A DNA stretch of 64,000 nt from the NCBI RefSeq assembly GCF_008386565.1, contig NZ_VUKA01000010.1, forward strand, positions 1 to 64,000, written 5' to 3'. The number at the start of each line of letters is the position of its first letter. Position 1 is the first letter of the stretch. The notes under the pieces were generated by a model that saw nothing but the letters and a program-made list of their open reading frames with translations, had not been told where the DNA came from and ran no database searches. Positions 50,687-59,295 of this stretch are shown piece after piece. The position numbers and the translations under genes were made by a program. The stretch is from Teichococcus oryzae (GTDB taxonomy: Bacteria > Pseudomonadota > Alphaproteobacteria > Acetobacterales > Acetobacteraceae).

Positions 50687-51550
50687 TCAGGCCTCGTCCC
50701 GCACCGGGTTGGAAAGAACGCCGATGCCCTCGATCTCGATCTCCATCACGTCGCCATCCTTCATGAAGACCGGCGGCTTGCGGGCATAGCCGACGCCGCT
50801 TGGCGTGCCGGTGGCGATCACGTCGCCCGGCTCCAGCGTCATCACCTCGGACAGGATCGCGAGAATGCGCGGAACGGAGAAGATCATGTCCGAGGTATGG
50901 CTGTCCTGCATCGTCTCGTCATTCAGGCGCGAGGTGATGCGGAGCGCGTTCGGCCCCTGCGGCAGCTCGTCCGGCGTGACGATCTCGGGGCCGAGGCCGC
51001 CGGTGCGATCAAAGTTCTTGCCGATCGTCCATTGCCCCGATTTGCGCTGGTAGTCGCGCACGGAGCCTTCGTTCATGCAGGTGTAGCCGGCGACGCAGGT
51101 GAGGGCCTCCGCTTCCGTCAGGTGCCGCGCCCGCTGGCCGATGACGATGGCCAGTTCCGCTTCGTAGTCGAACTTGTCGGAAGCCTTCGGGCGGAGCAGC
51201 GCTTCGCCATGCGCGGCAAGCGACGTGGCGCCGCGGAAAAACACGGCCGGGTAGTCGGGGATCGGGTTGTTCCCTTCCTTGGCATGCAGCGCATAGTTCA
51301 GGCCGATGCAGATGATCTTGCCGGGGCGCGGCACCGCCGGCAGCAGCGTCACGCTGCGCAGCGGCCGGCGAGGGGCCGCTTCGAGCTTCGCCGCCAGGCC
51401 GGGCGCGGCGGCGGGGAGACCGAGCGCCGCCAGGGCCTGAACAGGGTCTTGCGGCAGGCCTGGCACCACATCGGCCAAAGCAACCACATCTTCGCCCAGG
51501 CGGGCGCCGAGGGCGGCATGCCCCTCATGCTGAAACGCGATCAGGCGCAC
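50687..51550 (-). CDS. Fumarylacetoacetate-hydrolase-family protein
   Basis: This 287-residue protein has a ~65-residue N-terminal part followed by the FAH fold. 'ICIGLNYALHAKEGNNPIPDYPAVFFRGATSL' carries the substrate loop, and 'FDYEAELAIVIGQRARHLTEAEA' holds the metal-binding acidic residues. 'NFDRTGGLGPEIVTPDELP' and 'LEPGDVIATGTPSGVG' complete the signature. Members hydrolyse acylpyruvates, decarboxylate oxaloacetate-like acids or dehydrate keto-deoxy sugar acids. The GTG start at 51550 has GGAGG nine bases ahead. It is the first gene of the minus-strand operon, 113 bases from the divergent GntR gene. Confidence 0.87.
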   Translation of the reverse strand: MRLIAFQHEGHAALGARLGEDVVALADVVPGLPQDPVQALAALGLPAAAPGLAAKLEAAPRRPLRSVTLLPAVPRPGKIICIGLNYALHAKEGNNPIPDYPAVFFRGATSLAAHGEALLRPKASDKFDYEAELAIVIGQRARHLTEAEALTCVAGYTCMNEGSVRDYQRKSGQWTIGKNFDRTGGLGPEIVTPDELPQGPNALRITSRLNDETMQDSHTSDMIFSVPRILAILSEVMTLEPGDVIATGTPSGVGYARKPPVFMKDGDVMEIEIEGIGVLSNPVRDEA

Positions 51551-51566
51551 TCGCCATTTCCTCCGA

Positions 51567-51594
51567 GATTTTCAAAAAGGTTTTATCGAAAATC
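51567..51594. promoter_or_regulatory. Inverted repeat between the FAH operon and GntR
   Basis: GATTTTC and its exact complement GAAAATC (51567-51573, 51588-51594) flank 14 bases in an AT-rich island upstream of the FAH gene. Position suggests an operator for the adjacent GntR protein, although the sequence does not match the classical FadR-type TGGTnnnACCA pattern. Confidence 0.35.
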
Positions 51595-51663
51595 CGGGGC
51601 CGTCAAGCAGGAATTCCGGAAAACCTTGCATGCTTGGAAGGGTAGAGGGATGGTGCATGTGCC

Positions 51664-52359
51664 ATGCCCCAGGCCCATTCCCTTAGCGACGCACCCCATC
51701 CAACCCTCGCCACTGCTGTTCACCGCCGCTTGCGCGAGGACATTCTGTCCGGGCGCCTGCCTCCTGGGCAGAAGCTGAAGCTGCGCGATCTGGCGCAGAA
51801 TTACGGCGCCGGTGCCTCCCCCATGCGGGAAGCGCTTTCCAGGCTCGCCGCCGAAGGGCTGGCGGAACAGCTTGAGCATCGCGGTTTCCGCGTCGCGACG
51901 GCGGCGCCCGGCCAGCTTCATGGCCTGATCCGCAGCCGCGTGCTGGCCGAATGCGCGGCGCTTCGGGAGTCGATCCGGCGGGGCGATGCCGCCTGGGAGG
52001 AAGCGCTGCTCCTGGCCGAGCATCGGCTGAGCCGGGCCGCCCGCTCGCTCGACCCGCACCGCTTTGTCAGCAATCCGGAATGGGAGGCCTGCCATCTGCG
52101 CTTCCACCAAGCCTTGCTTTCCGCCTGCGATGCGCCGCCCCTGCTTTCCTTCTGCGACCGGCTGCGGGAGGAAGCGCAGCGCTACCGGGCGCTTTCCAAC
52201 ATCCTCGCCTATCCGGGCCGCGACGTGGCGGCCGAGCATGTCGCGCTTGCCCGCGCCACACTGGACCGCGACGCCGAACAGGCTGTTGCCCTTCTGGCGC
52301 AGCATTATGAGCGCACCGGCGCTTTCATCGGGGCCGATCTGGATGGCGGAGCCGGATGA
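51664..52359 (+). CDS. GntR/FadR-type transcriptional regulator
   Basis: This 231-residue regulator has a winged helix, 'VHRRLREDILSGRLPPGQKLKLRDLAQNYGAGASPMREALSRLAAEGL'. The helical FCD domain contains 'EWEACHLRFHQALLSACDAPPLLSFCDRLREEAQRY' and 'EHVALARATLDRDAEQAVALLAQHYERT', which carry the metal/ligand His residues of that fold. It is divergent from the FAH-deacetylase-Bug operon and is its likely regulator, and convergent with the SorC-type gene. It belongs to a different branch from the GntR protein at 46661-47344. Confidence 0.87.
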   Translation: MPQAHSLSDAPHPTLATAVHRRLREDILSGRLPPGQKLKLRDLAQNYGAGASPMREALSRLAAEGLAEQLEHRGFRVATAAPGQLHGLIRSRVLAECAALRESIRRGDAAWEEALLLAEHRLSRAARSLDPHRFVSNPEWEACHLRFHQALLSACDAPPLLSFCDRLREEAQRYRALSNILAYPGRDVAAEHVALARATLDRDAEQAVALLAQHYERTGAFIGADLDGGAG

Positions 52360-52406
52360 TCGTCCCGGAACGGAAGGGGGCAAGGGCTTCCGCAAGCGCT
52401 GGCTGA

Positions 52407-53336
52407 TCAGTCGAGAAGTTGCCTGGCCGTCTCCAGATCGGTGATGAGGCTGGTGCAAAGCCCCGACAGCAGCGCAGCGCGCAGGATCGCCCCCTTCTCC
52501 GGGCCACCCGCGGCCACCATCCTGTTGGGGATGCGGCGGATCGCCGCCGGGTCGAGCTGCACGCGCCGCGTATTCACCTCGTCATCGACCACTTGGCCGT
52601 CGGCGGAAAGATAGATCCCGAAAACATTGCCCACCACGCCGGCCCGCTCCAGCCGCTTCTGGTCCCGCTGCTCCAGAACGCCCGCGGCGAGGTCGATCGA
52701 TGCCTCGCGGAGATCCCCCGCGCCGACCAGCGCGTGTTCGGCGGCAGCGGCGCGCGCCAGCACCTCCCGCACCATCTGCATGGAACGGAAACTCCCGGCT
52801 GCCTGAACGGATTCCGCGACGATGGGGGCGATCAGGTAATAGCAGGCCGCATTCAGCTTCCGCGCGAAGCGCGCCGCGATGTCATAGGGATTGATGCTGC
52901 CGGCGCGGGACAGGCCTCCCATCAGTCCGACAATCACGTTTCCGGCCGGGCCACGTGGCTCCAGCCCCCGCACCGAGGCATCGAGCGTCCGGCCCCAGCC
53001 GAGCGCCAGCGTCTGCCCAGGCTGCAACTGCGCCGAAACAAAGGCTCCCGCGGCGGCGCCGACCACTGAAGCCACCGCCTCGCCTTCGGCAGGCGTCGGC
53101 ACGATATAGGCGGCCGAAAGCCCGTAGCGTGCCATGAGCGCCGCTTCCGCCTCGAAGCAGAAGCGCAGCTCCGTATCGATCGAGACACGGATCAGCCCCT
53201 CCTCCCGGCAGGCCGCGACGTAGCGGTTCACCTTGGCCCGCGTCATGCCGAGCCGCTGGGCGATGGAATCCTGGGTCGCGCCCTCCACCAGATGGAGCCA
53301 GCCAACCCACAGCTTCAATTCCCTGTCGGATCGCAT
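52407..53336 (-). CDS. SorC/DeoR-type sugar-binding transcriptional regulator
   Basis: This protein of about 309 residues has an N-terminal helix-turn-helix, 'LKLWVGWLHLVEGATQDSIAQRLGMTRAKVNRYVAACREEGLIRV'. The SorC-type NagB-like ligand domain follows: 'LALGWGRTLDASVRGLEPRG', 'IVGLMGGLSRAGSINPYDIAARFA' and 'VVGNVFGIYLSADGQVVDDEVNTRRVQLD'. Members bind phosphorylated sugars. ATG 53336 has AAGG seven bases ahead and gives the usual N-terminus; an upstream ATG at 53402 adds 22 residues. It is divergent from the metallophosphoesterase-Bug operon, which it probably controls in response to a phosphorylated ligand. Confidence 0.87.
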   Translation of the reverse strand: MRSDRELKLWVGWLHLVEGATQDSIAQRLGMTRAKVNRYVAACREEGLIRVSIDTELRFCFEAEAALMARYGLSAAYIVPTPAEGEAVASVVGAAAGAFVSAQLQPGQTLALGWGRTLDASVRGLEPRGPAGNVIVGLMGGLSRAGSINPYDIAARFARKLNAACYYLIAPIVAESVQAAGSFRSMQMVREVLARAAAAEHALVGAGDLREASIDLAAGVLEQRDQKRLERAGVVGNVFGIYLSADGQVVDDEVNTRRVQLDPAAIRRIPNRMVAAGGPEKGAILRAALLSGLCTSLITDLETARQLLD

Positions 53337-53443
53337 CGCATCGCCTTGAATATGAGATTTTGCATCTTCACTAGGACAATATTTCATGGCTTTGTCATGC
53401 AAGCCAAGACTTCGCCATGCTAATCACCGTGGCCAGGAACAGC

Positions 53444-54709
53444 ATGATCACCATATTCCACGTCACCGACCTGCATCTGCGTCAGGCTCTGCCCGGCCAT
53501 AACGGCCATGTCCACCGGCTGTCGCGCCACATGCCCTCGCTGCTCGCCCAACTGGCCGAGCGCATCGGGGCCATGGCGCCGGATCTGGTGGCGGTCACGG
53601 GCGATCTGCTCGACGTTCCCCACGCGCTGCTTGACCGCGAGCCGGGCTACGACCTGCGGGCGCTCACCCAGGGCGCGCTGGCAGATTACGGGCTGGTGCG
53701 CCGCTGGCTCGAATCCCTGGGGCGGCCCTGGATGGTGCTGCCTGGCAACCACGACCATGGCCCCACCTTCGACGTGGTCTTCGGCTCGGAGCCCACCACC
53801 CGGCGCTTCGGCCCGCTTACGGTCCATGCCTTCCATGACTGGGAGCAGGCCGGCAACCAGGCCCTGCGCATCGGCCCGCCACGTCGGCATTTCGAGCAGG
53901 TGATCGCCGCGGCGACGGAGGCAACCGATGAGGTCCACCTCCAGCATTTCCTGATCCGGCCGCATGTCGATTACCACTATCCGCTGCTCTACGGGGATGC
54001 CGACGACATCGCCCGGCGCGTGGCTGAGGCGCCCGGCCGCCGCCTGCTGCTTTCCGGCCATTGGCATGAAGGCACGCCGATGGTGCAGATCGGCAACGCG
54101 CTGATGGGCGGCTGCCCCGCCTTCTGCGAGCCGCCGCACCGCTACCGCGTCTTCCGTATCGAGCCGGGGCAGCCGGTGTCCATGCAGGAGGAGGCGCTCG
54201 GCGCTTCCTTCGCACCCGGCACCCGCCTGACCATCCTGGACCGCCCTGGCCTGCTGACATTGCCGCCGGCAACCGATGGCGCAGGCCGCCTGACGCCACG
54301 CCCCGATACGGGCCGGATCCTGGCCGGGCTCGCCACCCGGGGGCATCTCGCCATTGCCTCCCCCTGGCATGCTCCGGAGACCGACGCGGCCAGCTGGCGT
54401 GGCGTGCAATACGCCCATGACGCGTTTTTCCAGGATCTGCCGGCGGGCACCCGTCAGGCCGATGCGCTGTGCATCTACCTGCCTCCGGGCGACCAACCCG
54501 GACGCCGCCTTCCCGCCGAGGCCATCACGCGGGAACCGGAACTCGTACCCCGCCTCGCGGCGCTGTTCGGCGCCGCGCCGACGGAGGTCACCCTGCTGAC
54601 CACCGATCCCGCCCGCCGCGCGGCCGCAGTTGCCGCGGGCGCGGCCAGCCCGGATCTCGGTGGCCCGATGCCGGATGGCGAGGCCATCCTGGCGGCTGCC
54701 GGCCTGTGA
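53444..54709 (+). CDS. Metallophosphoesterase with extra C-terminal domain
   Basis: This protein of about 421 residues begins with a calcineurin-like phosphoesterase domain (residues ~1-245) with every metal motif: 'VTDLHLRQ', 'VAVTGDLLDVP', 'VLPGNHDHGP', then 'HLQHFLI' and 'LLSGHWHEGTP'. The remaining ~175 residues form a second domain with 'VQYAHDAFFQDLP' and 'AAVAAGAASPDLGGPMPDG', faintly like a HAD-type hydrolase C-terminal half, but no aspartate motif I is evident. There is no signal peptide. AGGA precedes ATG 53444; ATG 53417 is the alternative. It is in an operon with a Bug receptor and divergent from a sugar-phosphate-type regulator, so it probably releases phosphate from an imported phosphodiester or monoester. 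Confidence 0.8.
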   Translation: MITIFHVTDLHLRQALPGHNGHVHRLSRHMPSLLAQLAERIGAMAPDLVAVTGDLLDVPHALLDREPGYDLRALTQGALADYGLVRRWLESLGRPWMVLPGNHDHGPTFDVVFGSEPTTRRFGPLTVHAFHDWEQAGNQALRIGPPRRHFEQVIAAATEATDEVHLQHFLIRPHVDYHYPLLYGDADDIARRVAEAPGRRLLLSGHWHEGTPMVQIGNALMGGCPAFCEPPHRYRVFRIEPGQPVSMQEEALGASFAPGTRLTILDRPGLLTLPPATDGAGRLTPRPDTGRILAGLATRGHLAIASPWHAPETDAASWRGVQYAHDAFFQDLPAGTRQADALCIYLPPGDQPGRRLPAEAITREPELVPRLAALFGAAPTEVTLLTTDPARRAAAVAAGAASPDLGGPMPDGEAILAAAGL

Positions 54710-54740
54710 CCCGCCCAGAAGAACAGGGAAGGACGCCAGA

Positions 54741-55724
54741 ATGACCTCGCGCACCACATTGTCCCGGCGCCTGCTGCTCGGCGCCGCCGCCGCGTCTGCA
54801 TTGGCCAGGCCAGCCCTTGCCCAGGCATGGCCGGGCCGCCCGATCACGCTGGTGGTCGGCTACCCGCCCGGCGGGCAGACGGATTTCGCCGCCCGCATCG
54901 TGCAGGCCGGCATCAGCAAGGCGCTTGGCCAGCCCGTCGTGATCGAGAACCGCGGCGGCGCTGGCGGCAATCTCGGGCTTGAGGCCGTGCTGCGAGCGCG
55001 CCCGGACGGCTACACCTTCCTGGCCTCGAATTCGAGCCCGATGGTGATCAACCCGCACACCTTCCCGCCGACGGGCCTCAACCCGCTCGACCTGATCAAT
55101 GTCTGCATGATCCTGGACGCGCCGCTGGCCTATTGCGTGCACCCCTCGGTTCCCGTGGCGAATGCCACCGAACTGGTGGCGTGGATCAAGGCTCAGCCCA
55201 GCATGATCGATTACGGCATCCCGGCCTCCGGCAGCCTGCCCCATCTGGCGATGGAACTCTTCCGCTCGCGCATGGGCCTGCCGGAGTTGCAGCCCATTCC
55301 GTATCGCGGCAGCGGTCCTGCCCTGCAGGACTTCCTGGCCGGCCGCTTCCCGGTGATGACCGACTCCCTTTCCGTCATGGCCCCGGCGCTGAATGGCCGC
55401 CAGATCCGCGGCGTGATGGCGACGAGCATGCAACGCGTCGCCGCCTTCCCCGACATCCCGACCGGCGGCGAGCAGGGGATCGATGATTTCGTTGTCGGTG
55501 CCTGGACCGGCATCTCGGCCCCGCAGGGCACGCCATTGGAGATCGTCGCGCGCATGAATGCCGCCGTGAACGAGGCCCTGGCTGATCCGGTTGTCCGCGA
55601 GCGCATCGAGGCGCAGGGCGCTGTTGTCAGCGGCGGCACGGCCGAGGCCTTCGATCGCCGCGTCCGCGCCGACCATGCGCGGTGGGGCGAGGTCGCGCGG
55701 AAGAACAACATCACCACCGGCTAG
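54741..55724 (+). CDS. Bug/TctC-family periplasmic receptor
   Basis: This protein of about 327 residues has a twin-arginine-like signal ('SRRLLLGAAAASALARPALA', residues 8-27). Landmarks are 'LVVGYPPGGQTDFAARIVQAGISKALGQPVVIENRGGAGGNLGLEAV'. A ligand-lobe sequence 'YGIPASGSLPHLAMELFRSRMG' differs from the other Bug proteins here. GGGAAGGA precedes ATG 54741. It follows the phosphoesterase gene by 31 bases in one operon, an unusual partner for a carboxylate receptor; the ligand may be a phosphorylated or sugar-linked acid. Confidence 0.9.
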   Translation: MTSRTTLSRRLLLGAAAASALARPALAQAWPGRPITLVVGYPPGGQTDFAARIVQAGISKALGQPVVIENRGGAGGNLGLEAVLRARPDGYTFLASNSSPMVINPHTFPPTGLNPLDLINVCMILDAPLAYCVHPSVPVANATELVAWIKAQPSMIDYGIPASGSLPHLAMELFRSRMGLPELQPIPYRGSGPALQDFLAGRFPVMTDSLSVMAPALNGRQIRGVMATSMQRVAAFPDIPTGGEQGIDDFVVGAWTGISAPQGTPLEIVARMNAAVNEALADPVVRERIEAQGAVVSGGTAEAFDRRVRADHARWGEVARKNNITTG

Positions 55725-55960
55725 CACGACCTGGGCATTTCGGGGCTGAAGCACCTCCCCCTGCTGAACGATGCAGAGGGAGGCGAGGATGGCGCCGTTC
55801 CTGGAGTGACGGGCCGCAAAATTCCCGCAGGCCTGAGACGCCGCTTTATCCATAAGGCCTGCTCGGGCCCGGTGAGCTCAAGAATCTTCAGCGGATAACT
55901 GCCCGCCGGGGATTGGGTGTGCATGACCGGTGGGTGATCGATGATAAGGCTATCGTTCCG

Positions 55961-57160
55961 CTACTCCACCTTTGGCAAGAACCAGGCCAGCAAGCCCATC
56001 AGGGGAAGAAAGGAACACAGCCGGTAGACGGCCTCGATGCCCTGGGCCTCAGCCATCATGCCCAGCAAAGCCGCGGCGATGCCGCCGAGACCGAAGTTCA
56101 GGCCGTAGAACAGGCCACCGACGAGCCCGACCCGGTTCGGCAGCAGTTCCATGGCGTAGATCAGGATCGAGGCAAAGGCACTTGCCATGATCAGGTTGAT
56201 CGACACGGTGAGCACGCCCGTCCAAAAGAGATCCGCATAGGGAAGCACAAGCGTCAGCGGCAAGGGCCCTAGCACCGAGAACCAGATCATCCGGTAGCGG
56301 CCGATGCGGTCGCCGAGGATGCCGCCGGCCAGCGCGCCGGCCGCGGATGCGAGCAGGAAGATGAACAGCATCATCTGGGCGGCGGGGATCGACAGCCCGA
56401 AGCGATCGATCAGGTAGAAGGTGTAGAAGGACCGGAAGCTCTCGCCATACGCATTCTTCGAGAACATGAGCAGCGTCAACACCACGAGCCCCAGCACGAT
56501 CGTGGCCTGCGTGTGGGCGGGCGATCCGGCGCGGGATTTGGCGATGGAGGAGCGCAGGGCCGCGAAGTGCTCGCTGATCCGGGCCTGCTGCCGCCCAATC
56601 CAGGTCAGCAGCATCATCGCGGCCAGGGCCGCGACAGAGAACCAGGCCAGGCTCGGCTGGCCCCATGGCACGATGACGAGGGCGGCGAACACCGGACCGA
56701 GCGCGCCACCCGCCTGGCCACCGACCTGGAAGATGCCCTGCGCCAGCCCCTGCCGCCCGCCCGCGGCATAGCGTGCCATCCGCGTCGCCTCAGGGTGAAA
56801 GATCGAGGACCCCGTGCCGATCAGGGCAACCGCGACCAGGATGAGCGAATAGCTCGTGGCGAAGGCGAGAGTCAGAATCCCAGCCAGCGTGAAGACCATG
56901 CCCAGCACCGGCGAATAGGGCGCGGGCCGGTGGTCCGTGTAATATCCGATCACAGGCTGGAAGAGCGACCCGGCAATCTGGAAGGTCAGCGTGATCAGGC
57001 CGATCTGCACGAAGTCCAGCCCATAGGCGCCTTGGATGATCGGGTAGATGGCCGGGATCAACGACTGCATCAGGTCGTTCAGCAGGTGGGTCACACCGAG
57101 AACGAGAAGCACTGCCACATGGGTCTTGGCCCTGGCCGGCTGCAATATGGCGGAACTCAT
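55961..57160 (-). CDS. fsr: Fsr-like MFS efflux transporter
   Basis: This 399-residue transporter with 12 membrane helices is clearly related to E. coli Fsr, the fosmidomycin-resistance exporter. Shared segments are 'HLLNDLMQSLIPAIYPI', 'QIGLITLTFQIAGSLFQPVIGYYTDHRPAPY', 'GTGSSIFHPEATRMARYAAGGRQGLAQGIFQVGG' and 'SAFASILIYAMELLPNRVGLVGGLFYG'. It exports small drugs by proton antiport at the inner membrane. ATG 57160 has AAAGG ahead; a frame starting at 57256 adds 32 residues without similarity to Fsr. The gene stands alone, with no adjacent regulator of its own. Confidence 0.9.
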   Translation of the reverse strand: MSSAILQPARAKTHVAVLLVLGVTHLLNDLMQSLIPAIYPIIQGAYGLDFVQIGLITLTFQIAGSLFQPVIGYYTDHRPAPYSPVLGMVFTLAGILTLAFATSYSLILVAVALIGTGSSIFHPEATRMARYAAGGRQGLAQGIFQVGGQAGGALGPVFAALVIVPWGQPSLAWFSVAALAAMMLLTWIGRQQARISEHFAALRSSIAKSRAGSPAHTQATIVLGLVVLTLLMFSKNAYGESFRSFYTFYLIDRFGLSIPAAQMMLFIFLLASAAGALAGGILGDRIGRYRMIWFSVLGPLPLTLVLPYADLFWTGVLTVSINLIMASAFASILIYAMELLPNRVGLVGGLFYGLNFGLGGIAAALLGMMAEAQGIEAVYRLCSFLPLMGLLAWFLPKVE

Positions 57161-57670
57161 GAGGTGGCCTTTATCCGTTGTGGATCTTGTGGAAAGGAGG
57201 TTTGCCGATCCTACGGACTGCCGGAGGGGAACGATAGCGGGCCCGCCTGAAGGCATGTCGGCCTCAGGAAAAGGGGGATGGCCATCGATGGCGCGATCCG
57301 GAAGTGACCTGCTACGATCTGCCGGGTAAAGGGCTACTTTGCTGAAAGCCTGTTTTGCTCATCGGCTAACAACAGGGGGATTAGGGCACAGATGTGAGGC
57401 TGCAGGGATAAAGCTGCTTGAAATCTCTTGCCGGCACTTTGATGCCTGAGCCCAGCCGAAGATCCGGGAGGCCAGCCGGCGACGTTGTTGGTGTTTCTCA
57501 CGCAACCGGAATGCCATCCAGTAAGGCCGCATGACCGCCCTGGTCCTGCCGGCTATGCCAAAGGGCGCCGCGCCGGGCTGGAAAGCGGAGCCCGGTTTTC
57601 ACCGGCCGCTGAAAGGCGAGCCGCCATCGATGGCCAGCGATGCGGGTCCATGAACGGAAAGGAAAGCGAA
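57161..57670. other. Divergent intergenic region, nothing recognised
   Basis: About 510 bases lie between fsr and the thioesterase. The central part (57340-57440) is less GC-rich and could carry promoters. No dyad, repeat or coding sequence is convincing. Confidence 0.35.
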
Positions 57671-58138
57671 GTGACCGAGGGTGAGCAATGGGACGCCGCA
57701 GCGCCGGCCCTGGCGCGCGTGCGGCCGGAATGGGTGGATCATTACGGCCATATGAACCTTGCACATTATGTCACCGTGTTCGACATGGCGACCGATGTGT
57801 TCTGGCCCTCGCTCAACCTCGGCCGGACGTTTCGCGGACAGGGCTTCGGCACCTTCGCGGCGGAAAACTGGGTGTCGTATCGCCGGGAGGTGCGCCTGGA
57901 TGATCCGCTTTCCGCCAGCAGCGCGGTGCTCGCCCATGACGAGAAGCGTCTGCTGATCCGCCACCGGCTGTTCCATGCGGAGGCGGGGTTCGAGAGCGCG
58001 CGTTGCGAGTTGCTGTTTCTGTGCGTCGACCTCGCCGCGCGCCGGGTCGCGCCCTGGCCGGAGCCGGTGAGGGCCGCCTTCGGTGCCGCCACGCCGGGCG
58101 CAACACCGGAAAGGCTGGCGCTGCGCCGCCCGGCCTAG
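57671..58138 (+). CDS. Hot-dog-fold acyl-CoA thioesterase
   Basis: This protein of about 155 residues has a single hot-dog domain of the 4HBT_2 type: 'VRPEWVDHYGHMNLAHYVTVFDMATDVFWPSLNLG' near the N-terminus (Asp-x-x-Gly-His-Met-Asn active-site motif), then 'ENWVSYRREVRLDDPLSASSAVLAHDEKRLLIRHRLFHAEAGFESAR'. It resembles the betainyl-CoA/carnitine-type thioesterases and probably releases CoA from a short acyl group in the cytosol. GTG 57671 follows AAAGGAAAGCGAA and is favoured; ATG 57650 would add seven residues without a ribosome site. It stands alone, convergent with a LysR gene. Confidence 0.8.
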   Translation: MTEGEQWDAAAPALARVRPEWVDHYGHMNLAHYVTVFDMATDVFWPSLNLGRTFRGQGFGTFAAENWVSYRREVRLDDPLSASSAVLAHDEKRLLIRHRLFHAEAGFESARCELLFLCVDLAARRVAPWPEPVRAAFGAATPGATPERLALRRPA

Positions 58139-58207
58139 CGGCCGTGCCGCCCCAGCCTCCTGCCACACCGCGGCGGCAGGAGCCGCCGCCTGTTCCCCCG
58201 GCGGCCT

Positions 58208-59101
58208 TCATGCGTCCAGCGCCTGGTTCTTGATCCAGTCCCGGAAGGCGCGGAGGGCGGGAATGTCCTCCGCCGCCTCGGGATAGGCGAGGCAATAAGC
58301 GGCATCACCATGCAGCGGCTGCTCGAAGGGTGTCGCCAACAGCCCTTCCTCGATTTCCCGACGGACCAGGAACCGCGGCAGCAGCGCGACGCCGAGGCCC
58401 GCGACACAGGCGGCGGCCACCATGGCGGTATGCTGCATCAATGGGCCACGCAGCCCGTCCACGCCCTCGGCCCCGACCTGATCCAGCCAGTCGACCCAGC
58501 CGCGCGGCCGCGTGGTCTGCTGGATCAGCACTTCCCGCGCCAGGTCGGCCGGCCCGTGCAGCCGCGCCGCGATGGCTGGCGCGCAGACGGGCAGGCGCGC
58601 ATCCCGCATCAACCGGTGGCGGATGACGCCCGGCACCGCATCCTCCGAAAGCATGATGGCGGCGTCCACATCCTCCGCCGCGAAGTCCAGCGGCGTGAGG
58701 CGGGTCGTATAGTTCATGAAGTTCACGATCACGCCGGGATAGGCCGCGCGGAAGCTCGGCAGGCATGGCACCAGCCAGCGTGTCCCGAAGGTGGGGGACA
58801 CGGCGATGTTCAGCGTGCCGCCGGCGCCGCGATGCGCCAGCAGGTCCCGCGTCGCTCCCTCCAGCCGGGCGAGGGTGGTGCGCACGCGCGGCGCGTAGGC
58901 GGCGCCGGCGGGGGTGAGCACCAGACGTTGCCGTACCCGCTGAAAGAGCCGGAGCCCCAGCATGGCTTCAAGCCCGGCGAGCTGGCGGCTGACCGCGCTC
59001 TGGGTCAGCCGCAGCTCCTCCGCGGCGCGGGAAACGCTGAGATGGCGTGCGCAGGCTTCAAAGGCCTGAAGTGCGGCTGTGGGCGGGACATGGCGTCGCA
59101 T
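58208..59101 (-). CDS. LysR-family transcriptional regulator (GcvA-like)
   Basis: This 297-residue LTTR starts 'RRHVPPTAALQAFEACARHLSVSRAAEELRLTQSAVSRQLAGLEAMLGLRLFQR', the GcvA/AmpR-type helix-turn-helix. The effector domain shows 'GTLNIAVSPTFGTRWLVPCLPSFRAAYPGVIVNFMN'. It is divergent from the Bug-HyuA-HyuB operon, its likely target. A dyad ATTC-N11-GAAT lies just upstream (59113-59131). Confidence 0.9.
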   Translation of the reverse strand: MRRHVPPTAALQAFEACARHLSVSRAAEELRLTQSAVSRQLAGLEAMLGLRLFQRVRQRLVLTPAGAAYAPRVRTTLARLEGATRDLLAHRGAGGTLNIAVSPTFGTRWLVPCLPSFRAAYPGVIVNFMNYTTRLTPLDFAAEDVDAAIMLSEDAVPGVIRHRLMRDARLPVCAPAIAARLHGPADLAREVLIQQTTRPRGWVDWLDQVGAEGVDGLRGPLMQHTAMVAAACVAGLGVALLPRFLVRREIEEGLLATPFEQPLHGDAAYCLAYPEAAEDIPALRAFRDWIKNQALDA

Positions 59102-59112
59102 GGCCTGACTTT

Positions 59113-59131
59113 ATTCCGTTTGCTCATGAAT
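59113..59131. promoter_or_regulatory. Weak LysR-type dyad
   Basis: ATTC (59113-59116) and GAAT (59128-59131) are separated by 11 bases in the LysR/Bug divergent region. Short arms make this a tentative operator. Confidence 0.25.
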
Positions 59132-59295
59132 GCATGCCGGAGTTTCAGTTGCTCCGAGGGCAAATAGCGCGGAACCTGAGGGCAACCGAAGCGAACCAAA
59201 GGCATGAACACGCTGGGAAATGGACCGTCCGGCATCGAACCGGGCGGCTGAGGAAACGCTGCACGCCTCACCCGGCTCAGCAGGGAGTGAGTTCG

